From positions 1,426,001 through 1,490,000 of the forward strand of contig NZ_CP089211.1 in the NCBI RefSeq assembly GCF_021183825.1: 64,000 bases of DNA, in the 5' to 3' direction. This document shows positions 17,456 through 26,620 of this stretch, piece by piece. The notes beneath the pieces were generated by a model. It saw nothing but the letters and a program-made list of their open reading frames with translations, was not told where the DNA came from and did no database searches. Made by a program: the position numbers and the translations under genes. Each line of letters begins with the position of its first letter. Position 1 is the first letter of the stretch. Origin of the DNA: Sinomicrobium kalidii. Lineage in GTDB: Bacteria > Bacteroidota > Bacteroidia > Flavobacteriales > Flavobacteriaceae.

Positions 17456-18613
17456 TTATTTGTTAGTTGTTTTACTGATGAATTCTCCATCTTGCTTAAC
17501 AGTGAGCAACCGTCCGGTAAAAGGGCTTACTGCCGTTAAATTCCATCCGAGGCTGTGCATTTCCAGGGCTATTTTAACGGGTTTACCATCTATAACCATC
17601 GGTTCTCCCACAAGTTCTCTTACGGAAGATATCCATTCCCCGTTTTCACTGAAATACCGTTTCTGTTGCCGGTACAAGGCATACAATCTCCATTTTATCT
17701 TTTCGTCCGCAGGGATTGTAAATACTTCCTTATCCCCCGGTTTTTCCGAAGAAAAATACACATAACCCCACCATTCCGGTTCATGCATATTGATGACCCA
17801 TTGGGGCGACCATACCCAGTTATATTCGGGCAGGTAGTTACCGTCTTTGCCTTTTTTGCGCCGGTATTTGCCATCCACCAACTCAAAATCCCAGTTTACA
17901 CGGGAGAAATTGATCCGCCAGAATTCGTTTTCGGGGGTGTTTGGAGACACATGGCCGTGTGTCTCTACAAGTACACGCCAAGGCATGGCTATCTCTACGC
18001 TCCAGCCTTTATCGGTATCGTCCGGGTTGTTCAATGTGCCATCAACATGTACGGCGGTCTTTATTCCCTGAATGTCCCAGCTGTCTATGACCGGGGCGCT
18101 TTCCCTGTAGGGTTTTACCAGGTACAGGTCCCATAAGGTATTCAGCGCATTCATTTCGAACTCCATATAATTATGGGTATCGCCGTCGGGATCGATGAAT
18201 ATCTCGAAATCGTTATTATAGAAAATTACGGTATCCCGTTGTTTCAGCGTAGCCCAGACATGGGGTTCTTCCATTTCGGCATAAAAATACAGGTATTCCT
18301 CATCCCATAACATCCTGACATTGGTTTTATAGGTCGGGGTCTTGTCGCCTTCGATATCTATAAAATCTTCGCTCCGGGGGGCCTTTTGCCAGGATATCTC
18401 ATCGCCCTTGCCATCTATGGTAATGGTTTCAGCGGTTTTGTGGGCCACATATTTCCGGGGAGGTGTAATGTCGTGCTGGGCAAATGCTCCCCAACATAAA
18501 AAATATGCGATTACTCCCAGGGCAATTTGTTTAAAACTATTACGACTGGTGGAGACACACGGCCGTTTGTCTCTACCGGGTTTTTCAGGGATAATGTGGT
18601 GTTTTTTTGCCAT
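17456..18613 (-). CDS. CBM9-like carbohydrate-binding protein with embedded palindromes
   Basis: The 385-residue protein carries a CBM9/DOMON-type beta-sandwich (about residues 60-265), including DEEYLYFYAEMEEPHVWA, NYMEFEMNALNTLWDL and EFWRINFSRVNWD. The predicted signal (IALGVIAYFLCWGAFAQ) is preceded by an unusually long N-terminus. Two REP-like palindromes lie inside the reading frame and are translated: one near residues 14-20 (GRDKRPCVST) and one near 217-224 (VETHGHVS), in a loop before the conserved FWRINFSRV. The start at 18613 is the only ATG before the signal, so the first palindrome may be a real coding insertion. It is tightly coupled to the GHL10-like gene. Confidence 0.82.
   Translation of the reverse strand: MAKKHHIIPEKPGRDKRPCVSTSRNSFKQIALGVIAYFLCWGAFAQHDITPPRKYVAHKTAETITIDGKGDEISWQKAPRSEDFIDIEGDKTPTYKTNVRMLWDEEYLYFYAEMEEPHVWATLKQRDTVIFYNNDFEIFIDPDGDTHNYMEFEMNALNTLWDLYLVKPYRESAPVIDSWDIQGIKTAVHVDGTLNNPDDTDKGWSVEIAMPWRVLVETHGHVSPNTPENEFWRINFSRVNWDFELVDGKYRRKKGKDGNYLPEYNWVWSPQWVINMHEPEWWGYVYFSSEKPGDKEVFTIPADEKIKWRLYALYRQQKRYFSENGEWISSVRELVGEPMVIDGKPVKIALEMHSLGWNLTAVSPFTGRLLTVKQDGEFISKTTNK
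17944..17968. repeat. REP-like palindrome, copy 2 (inside CBM9 gene)
   Basis: GAGACACATGG and CCGTGTGTCTC form an 11-bp-arm palindrome with one mismatch, followed by TAC, matching the copy at 2553. It lies in frame inside the CBM9 coding sequence and is translated as VETHGHVS. Confidence 0.85.
18552..18576. repeat. REP-like palindrome, copy 3 (inside CBM9 gene 5' end)
   Basis: GAGACACACGG and CCGTTTGTCTC with following TAC, the third copy of the family in this window. It is in frame near the N-terminus of the CBM9 protein and is read in a different phase from copy 2. Confidence 0.85.
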
Positions 18614-18633
18614 GGTTTTCCTTTTTGGTGGTT

Positions 18634-19599
18634 TTACAGGCTGTTTTCCTTGATAAAACGGACTATTTCACTGATACGGCCGAAGGCCATCGCCGTTACT
18701 GTGTCTGCTGCGCCGTAATACAGGGCCAGCTTGTCTTCTTCATGGGAATGCAATGCCGCACAGGGGAATACCACATTAGGGACATCGCCCGTCAACTCGT
18801 ATTGCTCGGCGGGACCTAACAGGTAGGGTTGTGTTCTGTATTTTACCTTATCCGGCTCGTTCTCGTCCAGCAAAGCGGCACCTACGGAATAGCGGAAACC
18901 GTTACAGGTATTGATCACACCGTGATAAAATAACAACCAGCCCTCATCGGTAAGAATGGGTACAGGGCCCGCCCCGATCTTGGTACATTGCCATGCGCTG
19001 TCTTCGAATGGCGTGACCTTCATTACACAGCGGTGCTCTCCCCAGTATTTCATATCGGGACTGTAGCTGATATAGATATCCCCGAAAGGCGTATGCCCGT
19101 TATCGCTGGGTCTGCTGAGCATGGCATATTTGCCGTTGATCTTCTGAGGGAACAGTACGCCGTTGCGGTTAAACGGTAAAAAAGCGTTTTCGCACTGGTG
19201 GAATTCCTTAAAATCGAATGTATACCCTATACCGATGGTAGGCCCGTGATAGCCGTTGCACCAGGTGATCCAGTAACGGTCTTCGATAAACGTTACCCTG
19301 GGGTCGTATTTGTAATCGGAATCGATCATTTCGGTATTTCCGGGCACAAAGGAAATGGGTTCGTGTTCTATGTCCCAATGGATACCGTCTTTGCTGAACC
19401 CGGCAAAAATGTTCATCTGTACCGCCTTGTTATCGCACCGAAACACACCGGCATAACCGTCTTCAAAAGGCACTACGGCACTGTTAAAAATACTGTTGGA
19501 TGAAGGAATGGCATACCTGTCAATAATCGGGTTGGCATCGTACCTCCACATTATGTCGTTGCAATTTTCGGGTTTGTCCTGCCAGGGGATAGTATTCAT
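18634..19599 (-). CDS. GH130 (GH130_2-like) beta-1,4-mannosyl-N-acetylglucosamine phosphorylase
   Basis: Inverting phosphorylase that converts Man-beta-1,4-GlcNAc (N-glycan core) plus phosphate to mannose-1-phosphate and GlcNAc. The 321-residue protein has no signal, so it is cytoplasmic. The five-bladed propeller shows [29 protein letters not shown] (predicted catalytic Asp99), [35 protein letters not shown] and [11 protein letters not shown]. These closely follow the gut N-glycan mannoside phosphorylases UhgbMP and BT1033. The neighbouring symporter (19672-21549) could import its disaccharide. Confidence 0.92.
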   Translation of the reverse strand: MNTIPWQDKPENCNDIMWRYDANPIIDRYAIPSSNSIFNSAVVPFEDGYAGVFRCDNKAVQMNIFAGFSKDGIHWDIEHEPISFVPGNTEMIDSDYKYDPRVTFIEDRYWITWCNGYHGPTIGIGYTFDFKEFHQCENAFLPFNRNGVLFPQKINGKYAMLSRPSDNGHTPFGDIYISYSPDMKYWGEHRCVMKVTPFEDSAWQCTKIGAGPVPILTDEGWLLFYHGVINTCNGFRYSVGAALLDENEPDKVKYRTQPYLLGPAEQYELTGDVPNVVFPCAALHSHEEDKLALYYGAADTVTAMAFGRISEIVRFIKENSL

Positions 19600-19600
19600 A

Positions 19601-19651
19601 GATATGAGATATGAGATGTTAGATTTCAGATGTTAGACTCTTGGATATTGG
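19601..19651. repeat. Low-complexity AGATATGAGATGTTAGAT-type repeat
   Basis: Short degenerate direct repeats of GATATGAGAT / GATGTTAGA lie between the symporter stop and the GH130 start. Similar tracts are frequent between flavobacterial genes. No function known. Confidence 0.5.
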
Positions 19652-19671
19652 ACTTAATATTTTGCTTTGTT

Positions 19672-21549
19672 TTAATCTTTATATTTCCGGACCTTGTCCA
19701 GCCAGGTAAACTTGAGTATCACCGAAGTTACTGCAAATATCGCGAACCACAACAGGGTTTTGGGGTAATCGCGCACCATAAAGAACACGGGAAGCAGGAT
19801 CATGCTGGACTGCCACACGATACCTACGGCACAATTCAGCATATCCATACCGAATTCCCTGTTTTCTTTTATAGCTGCTCCTTCTTCCTTCAATTCCCGG
19901 TACACGGGTTTCCACCATCCCCATGGTCGTACACTGGCATAAAAACTCTTCAGTGTTGCCCTGTTCGTGGGCGGGGTCAGGAATGTCCCCAGAAAACACC
20001 CGAGGAATGAAAATAGAAATATAACGGGAAACAGGTAAATGGCGGGGATATTTGCTGCTTCGTGCAAAAACGACCCGGCTTCAAAGTTGTGTTTGTTCTG
20101 GTCGAGCAAAAACTGCAGCGTGGCAACGATCAACCCGGCCAGCATTCCCCAGAAATAGCCCCAGCCGTTAAAGCGCCACCATATCCACTTTAAAAAGTTG
20201 GCCGCTACATAGCCCCCGTACAACGCACTGGTGATCCACAGTGTAATGGAATTGATGGATTCGGCAAAAAAGCCCATGATCACACCGAGGGTGACCACGA
20301 AAAAGGAAGCGAGATGGCTGGCCCTGATATAGTGTTTGTCGGATGCTTCCGGTTTGAAATATTTTTTATAGATGTCATTTACAATGTAGGCGGGCCCTGA
20401 ATTTACAAAGGCCGAGAAGGTAGACATAAAAGCGGCCAGAAGCCCGGCGAGCAGCAAACCCTTTATCCCGACGGGCACGTGATGGTTGATCACTTTGGGA
20501 AGGATCATCTCCAGGTCGTTGGAAGTAACCGATCCGGAGGCGGCCATTGAAGGTGCCACATATACCAGCCCTATAACAACCACCCCGGCAATAAGCAGGT
20601 AGCGCGGGATAAAAAGTACGAGGTTAGTGAACCCGCTCATGTAGGCCGCATCTTTTACCGTTCTGGTGGAAAGTATGCGCTGCATATCATAACTGGGCGT
20701 AGGCCCGGCTACACTGGCAAAGAACCCTTTCAGCAGGGTCATCCCGATAAAGGCGCCGAACATTTTATAGCCTTGCGTATCGATCAGGTCGTTAAAAGTG
20801 GACAGTTTTCCTTCCCAGAAGCCCTGCAGTTCGTTCCCGAAGAAAATGTCCTTCCACTCGGCCGGGATCAATGCGGCTATTTGCGCATCACTGATCGTGA
20901 TAAATGCATATGCTGCTATAAGAATCCCCGCAAGCACCATAATGAGATATTGCAGCACCTCCGTAGCCACTACGGAATACATTCCTCCTTTAATGGTATA
21001 GATTGTGGTCAGCAAAATTATAATGAGAGCATATCCCTGTGCCGAGGTGAACAAGAGTGTATTCCCTACGGTGCACGACAGGTCCCAAGGCAATATAATG
21101 GTCATGAACTTGCCAACCCCTTCAAAGAAATAGGCAATAAAGCCAACAGCGGCTACCACGGCAAAAACGGCAACGATAAGGTGAGAGGCCCTCCCGGCAC
21201 GATCGTCCCCGAAGCGGGTGAGAATCCATTCAGAACCGGTCATAATATTGGACCTCCGTATCCAGGCGGCCAGGAACACCATGACAAATATCTGGTTCCA
21301 GATGGGCCACATCCACATGAACATAAAACTCTTTATACCGTAAAGAAACAGTATCCCCACCATCCAGGCCGTTCCCGAAACGTCAAACATCCCCGAGCCA
21401 TTACTGAGCCCCAGATAATACCATTTAATACTGTTCCCTCCGAGAAAATAACCGTCCAGGCCTTTGGATGCTTTTTTGGACACCCATACCCCGATAGAGA
21501 GGGTTAAGATGATATACAGGGCAATAATAAGAACATCAATACTATCCAT
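19672..21549 (-). CDS. Sodium:solute symporter (SSS family)
   Basis: Inner-membrane Na+-coupled sugar transporter of 625 residues with about 14-15 hydrophobic helices. It starts MDSIDVLIIALYIILTLSIG, followed by the SSS sequence SKGLDGYFLGGNSIKWYYLG and FTNLVLFIPRYLLIAG. It lies between GH130 and the second GH92, 4 bp from the latter, so the likely substrate is a mannosyl-GlcNAc or mannose product of N-glycan breakdown. The substrate is inferred from context only. Confidence 0.92.
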   Translation of the reverse strand: MDSIDVLIIALYIILTLSIGVWVSKKASKGLDGYFLGGNSIKWYYLGLSNGSGMFDVSGTAWMVGILFLYGIKSFMFMWMWPIWNQIFVMVFLAAWIRRSNIMTGSEWILTRFGDDRAGRASHLIVAVFAVVAAVGFIAYFFEGVGKFMTIILPWDLSCTVGNTLLFTSAQGYALIIILLTTIYTIKGGMYSVVATEVLQYLIMVLAGILIAAYAFITISDAQIAALIPAEWKDIFFGNELQGFWEGKLSTFNDLIDTQGYKMFGAFIGMTLLKGFFASVAGPTPSYDMQRILSTRTVKDAAYMSGFTNLVLFIPRYLLIAGVVVIGLVYVAPSMAASGSVTSNDLEMILPKVINHHVPVGIKGLLLAGLLAAFMSTFSAFVNSGPAYIVNDIYKKYFKPEASDKHYIRASHLASFFVVTLGVIMGFFAESINSITLWITSALYGGYVAANFLKWIWWRFNGWGYFWGMLAGLIVATLQFLLDQNKHNFEAGSFLHEAANIPAIYLFPVIFLFSFLGCFLGTFLTPPTNRATLKSFYASVRPWGWWKPVYRELKEEGAAIKENREFGMDMLNCAVGIVWQSSMILLPVFFMVRDYPKTLLWFAIFAVTSVILKFTWLDKVRKYKD

Positions 21550-21553
21550 TTAC

Positions 21554-23848
21554 CTATTTTTCGGTATTCACACCCCAGTTCTTGTTTGGTTGAGGGCCCA
21601 TCACCAGCACCAGTTCTCCTCCGCCGGTTATTTCTTCATGGGTGATATAGGTCCTGTTCAACGCTTTTCCGTTCAGTGTGGCGGACTGTATGTATATATT
21701 TTCCTCCGATACGTTTTCCGCCTTTATGCTAAATTCCGCATCATCCGCTATTTGTATCACGGATTTTTCAAACAGCGGGCTCCCGATCTGGTATGTCCCC
21801 GATGAAGGATTATAAGGGTAGATCCCCATGGCGCTGAACACATACCAGGCAGACATCTGTCCGCAATCTTCGTTCCCGCTCAATCCGGCCGGTGTGGTGT
21901 TGTACTGGGTCTTTAATATTTCCCTTACCCAATACTGTGTACGCCACGGCTGCCCGGCGAAATTGAACATATAGGCAATATGATGACTGGGTTCGTTACC
22001 GTGTGCATACTGTCCTATCAAACCTGAAATATCGGGAGAAGCATCTCCGCCCTTTATTTCGGAACTTTCCGTGAATAACTGCTCCAACATTACCGCAAAG
22101 GGCTGGTCTCCTCCATGCAGTTGTATGAGTTCATCTACATCGTGAAGCACAAACCAGCTGTGCTGCCAGGCATTACCTTCGGTATAATCCGTTCCTTTTC
22201 TGTGTATGGAAAGTTTCGGATCAAAAGGTTCGTGCCACTGCCCTTTATCGGATTTTCCGCGCATAAATCCGGTTTCCGGATCGTATAAGTGCTTAAAGGC
22301 TTCGGATCTATCGGAAAAATAGTTGTAGTCTTCCTCTTTTCCGAGTTTTTCGGCCACCTGTGCAATGCACCAATCGTCATAGGCAAATTCCAGGGTTATG
22401 GTCACCGACTCATCCAGCAGGTTATACGGTACGTAGCCGTATTCCTTATAGAATTTAACCCCACGGCGCTCCTCGTCCTTCATCATGGTAACCTTCATCG
22501 CCTCGTAGGCCTTGTTTACATCAAATCCTTTTATCCCTTTTAAAATGGCTTCGGATATGACCGGAATGGCATGGTTACCCGTCATGGTATAGGTTTCATT
22601 ACCGTATAATGTCCACACCGGAAGTGTTTTGTTTTCTTCATAATACATCAGCATGGAATTGATAATATCGGACACACGTTCCGGGTCCAGCAATGTCATC
22701 AGCGGCTGTGCGGCACGGAACGTATCCCAAAGGGACATGGTAGAATATGCCGTGTAATCTCTGGCAGTTACAATGCTGTCATTTTGCAGGCGGAACTGGC
22801 CGTTGGCATCGCTGAAGGTTACCGGGGCCAGTTGTGTGTGGTAAAGTGCTGTGTAAAAAATGGTTTTCAGCGAATCCACCGGAGTTTCCACTTCGATTTT
22901 GTCCAGCGTTTTATTCCACATTTCAGAGGCATCTTCCCTTACCGCATCGAAATCAAACCCTTCGCGTTCTTTCATATTTTCCCTGGCATTGTCGATGCTT
23001 ACCGAAGAGAGACTGAGTCTGACCTCGAGTGTATCACCGCTTTTCTCATCAAAGAACAGTTGTGCCGATGTTTTAGCCCCGGTTACTTCTTCCGTGCCTT
23101 CTTTCATCTCTGCATCGGCATAAAGATTATGGGCAACAACAGGCTTGGAAAATTTTGCCACGAAAAAGACCTTCTGGTTTTTGGCCCAGCCCGTACTATG
23201 CCTGTACCCGCTTATGGTGGTCTCGTTTTCCAGGGTGATCCTGGTGTCCAGTGCCTTGTCCCAGTTGATGGCAAATCCGAGATCGACCACTACCGACTGC
23301 GGGTCATTCTCTTTAAAAGTATAACGGTGAAAACCGGTACGTTTTGACGTTGTCAGTTCGGCATTGATATCGTGGTCTTCGAGGTATACCTGGTAATACC
23401 CGGGGCCTGCGGTTTCGTTTTCGTGCGAATATTTTGATTTATAGGGATAGTCTTCCCTGGATTCAACAGGGACAGAAAGGTCCACTTCTTTGTTCACCGG
23501 CATAAAGAGCAGGTCAGCCAGGTCGCCGATACCTGTACCGCTAAGGTGCAGGTGACCGAACCCGACGGCAACGGAATCGGTATAATGATAACCGGAACAC
23601 CAGTCCCATCCGGCCGTCCCGTTATCAGGACTGAGCTGGATCATCCCAAAAGGTACCGTGGCCCCGGGATAGGTATGCCCGTGGTCTCCCGTACCGATAA
23701 AGGGATCTGCATATTGGGTAAGGGAAGGAGCTTCCTCCCGTATCTGTTTATTATCCTTTTTTTCTCCTCCGCCACAGGAGGCCAGGGCACAAAGCATTCC
23801 GAGCAATGCGTAGGAAGTACACTTTTTTTTCATACAACAGTTTGTCAA
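21554..23848 (-). CDS. GH92 family alpha-mannosidase (second copy, lipoprotein)
   Basis: The 764-residue lipoprotein (signal ending ALASCGGG) has all GH92 landmarks: QYADPFIGTGDHGHTYPGA at the N-terminus, GYHYTDSVAVGFGHLHLSGTG, MSLWDTFRAAQPL, and the catalytic-region motif SGNEDCGQMSAWYVFSAMG followed by YP. It diverges strongly from the first GH92 at 10403, so the two probably split linkages rather than duplicate one activity. As first gene of the minus-strand run it probably leads the symporter/GH130/CBM9/GHL10 operon. Confidence 0.93.
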   Translation of the reverse strand: MTNCCMKKKCTSYALLGMLCALASCGGGEKKDNKQIREEAPSLTQYADPFIGTGDHGHTYPGATVPFGMIQLSPDNGTAGWDWCSGYHYTDSVAVGFGHLHLSGTGIGDLADLLFMPVNKEVDLSVPVESREDYPYKSKYSHENETAGPGYYQVYLEDHDINAELTTSKRTGFHRYTFKENDPQSVVVDLGFAINWDKALDTRITLENETTISGYRHSTGWAKNQKVFFVAKFSKPVVAHNLYADAEMKEGTEEVTGAKTSAQLFFDEKSGDTLEVRLSLSSVSIDNARENMKEREGFDFDAVREDASEMWNKTLDKIEVETPVDSLKTIFYTALYHTQLAPVTFSDANGQFRLQNDSIVTARDYTAYSTMSLWDTFRAAQPLMTLLDPERVSDIINSMLMYYEENKTLPVWTLYGNETYTMTGNHAIPVISEAILKGIKGFDVNKAYEAMKVTMMKDEERRGVKFYKEYGYVPYNLLDESVTITLEFAYDDWCIAQVAEKLGKEEDYNYFSDRSEAFKHLYDPETGFMRGKSDKGQWHEPFDPKLSIHRKGTDYTEGNAWQHSWFVLHDVDELIQLHGGDQPFAVMLEQLFTESSEIKGGDASPDISGLIGQYAHGNEPSHHIAYMFNFAGQPWRTQYWVREILKTQYNTTPAGLSGNEDCGQMSAWYVFSAMGIYPYNPSSGTYQIGSPLFEKSVIQIADDAEFSIKAENVSEENIYIQSATLNGKALNRTYITHEEITGGGELVLVMGPQPNKNWGVNTEK

Positions 23849-24197
23849 GTCGGTCTTTATTCGTTAATTGCATCCCTCTAATCTACTTACCATTAATCCT
23901 ATACCGCTTTATTCAGGTAACTTTAAGATTAATTCCAATATAAATTAAATCCGCAGGGATGTTACCAAATATTTATATTTTTGAGAACTTAAAGAATAAA
24001 TTTAGACCAACAACATTTTTGAAGAGCCAAACGTCATAAAAATCCGTGAAAGTACCAGGTACAAAGCCGGAAGTACAAGACAAAAACCTCATGCACCCCA
24101 AATCCGGCATTCCGTGAACATCACCGCAAAAGAACGTTGTAAAAAACCGGGGCACGGATCATTAAAACACAGCTCCGCCCCAAGGGGATAACCAACT
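23849..24197. other. Divergent intergenic region, no gene seen
   Basis: This 349-bp AT-rich spacer lies between the GH92 operon (minus) and a LytS-type kinase (plus) and must hold both promoters. I see no exact TAnnTTTG box suitably placed and no convincing small gene. Confidence 0.5.
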
Positions 24198-25286
24198 ATG
24201 ATACAAAAAAAGCAAATAGGCCGATTTTTCGATTTTAATTCCGCTACCAACTACCGGATCGCAATAAAACACCACATTATTTTCTGGTCGGTTTATTTCT
24301 TCTTCAACACCCTGCGGTGGGGAAGCTATTATCACGATTACTGGTATTCACTGAAGGCAAATATCGTAGGGTTTCCCATTCATATGACCCTGTGTTATCT
24401 CAACATCTATTATTTGATGCCCAGACTCATTTACAGGAAAAAATTCATCCTGTATACTGCCGGTATCCTGCTTGCCATTTACCTGATGGTACTGCTCAAG
24501 TTTTACCTCACTTATTTCCTGATAAGCACCAATGTATGGCCCGAAGGCCCGGAGGAGACCACCACCCTGTCATTGAACTACGTAGTACAGATGATGCTCG
24601 GCGAACTCTACGTGGTATCTTTTGTTACTGCCATAAAAATTACGGCCGACTGGCTACGGGAACACAAAAGGGCCTCCGATCTGGAAAAAGTACAACTGGA
24701 AACCGAATTGCGGTTTCTCAGAACCCAAGTCTCCCCTCATTTCTTTTTTAACACCCTGAACAACATCTATTCCCTGTCCATCGAACGGTCAAAAAAGACC
24801 CCGGAAACCATCCTGAAGCTATCGGAGCTCATGCGATACCTGCTCTATGAAACCAAGCAACGTAAACAGAGCCTCACCAAAGAGATTTTGTGCCTTCAGA
24901 ACTACCTGGACCTGGAGCGTATGCGATACGGGGATTCACTGAAAATAAACATGGAGATCTCCGGGGACATAGAAGGAAAGAAGATTCCGCCGATGTTGTT
25001 GTTGTCTTTTATTGAAAACTGCTTTAAGCACGGGGCCAATAAAAATATTGACGAGGTAAAGATCGACATCGATTTTAATGTGGAAGGCGATTTCCTGTAT
25101 TTCAAAGTGGCCAATACCCTACCGAAAGAGCGCTGCACTGAACCACCTGCGAAACAGTCGGGAGGCATCGGTATAAAAAACGTAAAGAAAAGACTGGCAC
25201 TGGGATACAAAAAGAACGAATACGAACTTAATATCCATGAAGCGGACAACAGGTATATAGTAGCATTGAAGATCAAGGTAAGCTGA
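24198..25286 (+). CDS. LytS-family sensor histidine kinase (first pair)
   Basis: The 362-residue membrane kinase has four hydrophobic helices (about residues 26-145), a short coiled linker, then a His_kinase domain with the phospho-acceptor His181 in SPHFFFNTLNNIYSL and an HATPase with PMLLLSFIENCFKHG and GGIGIKNVKKRL. There is no periplasmic sensor domain, so it senses through the membrane part. It is followed 53 bp later by its LytTR regulator. The location next to the N-glycan cluster suggests, but does not show, that it controls those genes. Confidence 0.92.
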   Translation: MIQKKQIGRFFDFNSATNYRIAIKHHIIFWSVYFFFNTLRWGSYYHDYWYSLKANIVGFPIHMTLCYLNIYYLMPRLIYRKKFILYTAGILLAIYLMVLLKFYLTYFLISTNVWPEGPEETTTLSLNYVVQMMLGELYVVSFVTAIKITADWLREHKRASDLEKVQLETELRFLRTQVSPHFFFNTLNNIYSLSIERSKKTPETILKLSELMRYLLYETKQRKQSLTKEILCLQNYLDLERMRYGDSLKINMEISGDIEGKKIPPMLLLSFIENCFKHGANKNIDEVKIDIDFNVEGDFLYFKVANTLPKERCTEPPAKQSGGIGIKNVKKRLALGYKKNEYELNIHEADNRYIVALKIKVS

Positions 25287-25339
25287 AAGAACTTCAGTAC
25301 ACATAAAAGCATAAGACCAACCCGGAAAAACAAGGTAAA

Positions 25340-26068
25340 ATGGCTATACGATGTATTGTTATTGACGATGAACCACTGGCTATCAACGTACTAAAAAATT
25401 ATATCACCCAGACCAGAGGGCTGGAACTGCTGAGTACGTTCAGCAATGCCCTGGACGGTACAGAATTTATGCGCAACAACAAGGTAGACCTTATTTTTCT
25501 GGACATTAACATGCCCGTACTGGACGGCCTGAACTTCCTCAAAAGCATCAATGTCAAACCCCTGGTCATCATCACTACAGCCTATGAAGAACACGCGGTA
25601 GAAAGTTACGAACTCGAGGTATTGGACTACCTGGTAAAACCCATTCCCTTTCACCGTTTTGTGATGGCGGCCAACAAGGCCTTTCGCATGCACACCATAC
25701 AACAGAAAAGCAGCCTTCCCGAAGCTGCGGATAGAAAATTCATCTTTGTTAAAATTGACAAGAAAAAGATGAAAAAAATCTTTTTGGATGAAATTACGGT
25801 CATAGAAAGCCTGAAGGACTACATAAAAATAAACACCTACTCCGGCAAATATATTGTTCACCAGACCCTGAGCAGTTTTACGGATGAACTCCCCGCCGAC
25901 AAGTTTATCCGCATACACCGTTCCTACACGATATCAGTAGACAAAATAGGGGCCCTGGAAGGAAACAGTGTTGAAATAGAGGGATACAGGTACACCATAG
26001 GAAGGAGTTATTTTAACGAGGTGAGAAGCAAAATACTGAACAAACCACCGGAAGACGATAATTTATAA
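25340..26068 (+). CDS. LytTR-family response regulator (first pair)
   Basis: The 242-residue regulator has an N-terminal receiver (IVIDDEP, phospho-acceptor Asp55 in LIFLDINMP, Lys in VKPI) and a C-terminal LytTR DNA-binding domain (about 135-235: DYIKINTYSGKYIVHQTLSS, FIRIHRSYTIS). An AAGG-like ribosome site precedes the ATG. It is the cognate partner of the upstream kinase. A strong terminator follows it. Confidence 0.92.
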   Translation: MAIRCIVIDDEPLAINVLKNYITQTRGLELLSTFSNALDGTEFMRNNKVDLIFLDINMPVLDGLNFLKSINVKPLVIITTAYEEHAVESYELEVLDYLVKPIPFHRFVMAANKAFRMHTIQQKSSLPEAADRKFIFVKIDKKKMKKIFLDEITVIESLKDYIKINTYSGKYIVHQTLSSFTDELPADKFIRIHRSYTISVDKIGALEGNSVEIEGYRYTIGRSYFNEVRSKILNKPPEDDNL

Positions 26069-26100
26069 AAAAAGCCGGGAAATTTACCCCGGCCTTTTTA
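26069..26100. terminator. Bidirectional rho-independent terminator
   Basis: A-run, GCCGGG (26074-26079), loop, CCCGGC (26088-26093), then CTTTTT. It serves the LytTR gene on plus and can also serve the convergent gene on minus. Confidence 0.8.
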
Positions 26101-26120
26101 CTATATTTTTCGCTTTTTAA

Positions 26121-26519
26121 TTAGTCGTAATATCCTATCCTTACACTCCCGTTACCGAAATAGACTTCTCCGTCTATGGCAACACGCGAGCCCCTTCTGT
26201 AGGGTGATTCCACGTAATAGGCATCTTCGCGGTATACCGGATAACCTTTTCCTTTTTTCACGTGTTTAGCATAGTGTTTACGCCTTTTTTTATCCCGCTT
26301 CCTCTGTTCGCGGTAGTATTCTTCTCTTTCTTTTCGCATTTCCCTGGCATATTCGGCTTCGGCTTTGGCCATTTCCCTGTAATACTCTTCATCGGCCTTT
26401 CGCATTTCCCTGTAGTGTTCTTCCATTTCCTTACGGTGTTCAACCTCACGCGGCTGGGCGGTCAAACCGGTAAAAGAAAGTATTGCAATTCCGAATAGCA
26501 AGGTTCCTTTAGTTTTCAT
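26121..26519 (-). CDS. Secreted hypothetical protein with 11-residue coiled-coil repeats
   Basis: The 132-residue protein has a Sec signal (LLFGIAILSFTGLTAQ). Residues 32-75 consist of four consecutive 11-residue repeats: EEHYREMRKAD, EEYYREMAKAE, AEYAREMRKER, EEYYREQRKRD. A Lys/Arg-rich stretch and a short C-terminal tail (AIDGEVYFGNGSVRIGYYD) follow. The hendecad period predicts a straight or right-handed coiled coil, probably oligomeric, in the periplasm. I do not recognise a family. Confidence 0.75.
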   Translation of the reverse strand: MKTKGTLLFGIAILSFTGLTAQPREVEHRKEMEEHYREMRKADEEYYREMAKAEAEYAREMRKEREEYYREQRKRDKKRRKHYAKHVKKGKGYPVYREDAYYVESPYRRGSRVAIDGEVYFGNGSVRIGYYD

Positions 26520-26620
26520 CTGTTCCAGTTTTTAATATTATGACAAATGAAAAACAACTACCGTGCCAAATTCAAAACAAAGATCACAAACACCTGTTTA
26601 CTAACAACATAATAAAAAAA

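Noticed and set aside
23973..24155. 60-codon minus-strand frame in the GH92/kinase spacer
   Set aside because: Composition is irregular, there is no promoter or family match, and it lies where two promoters must be.
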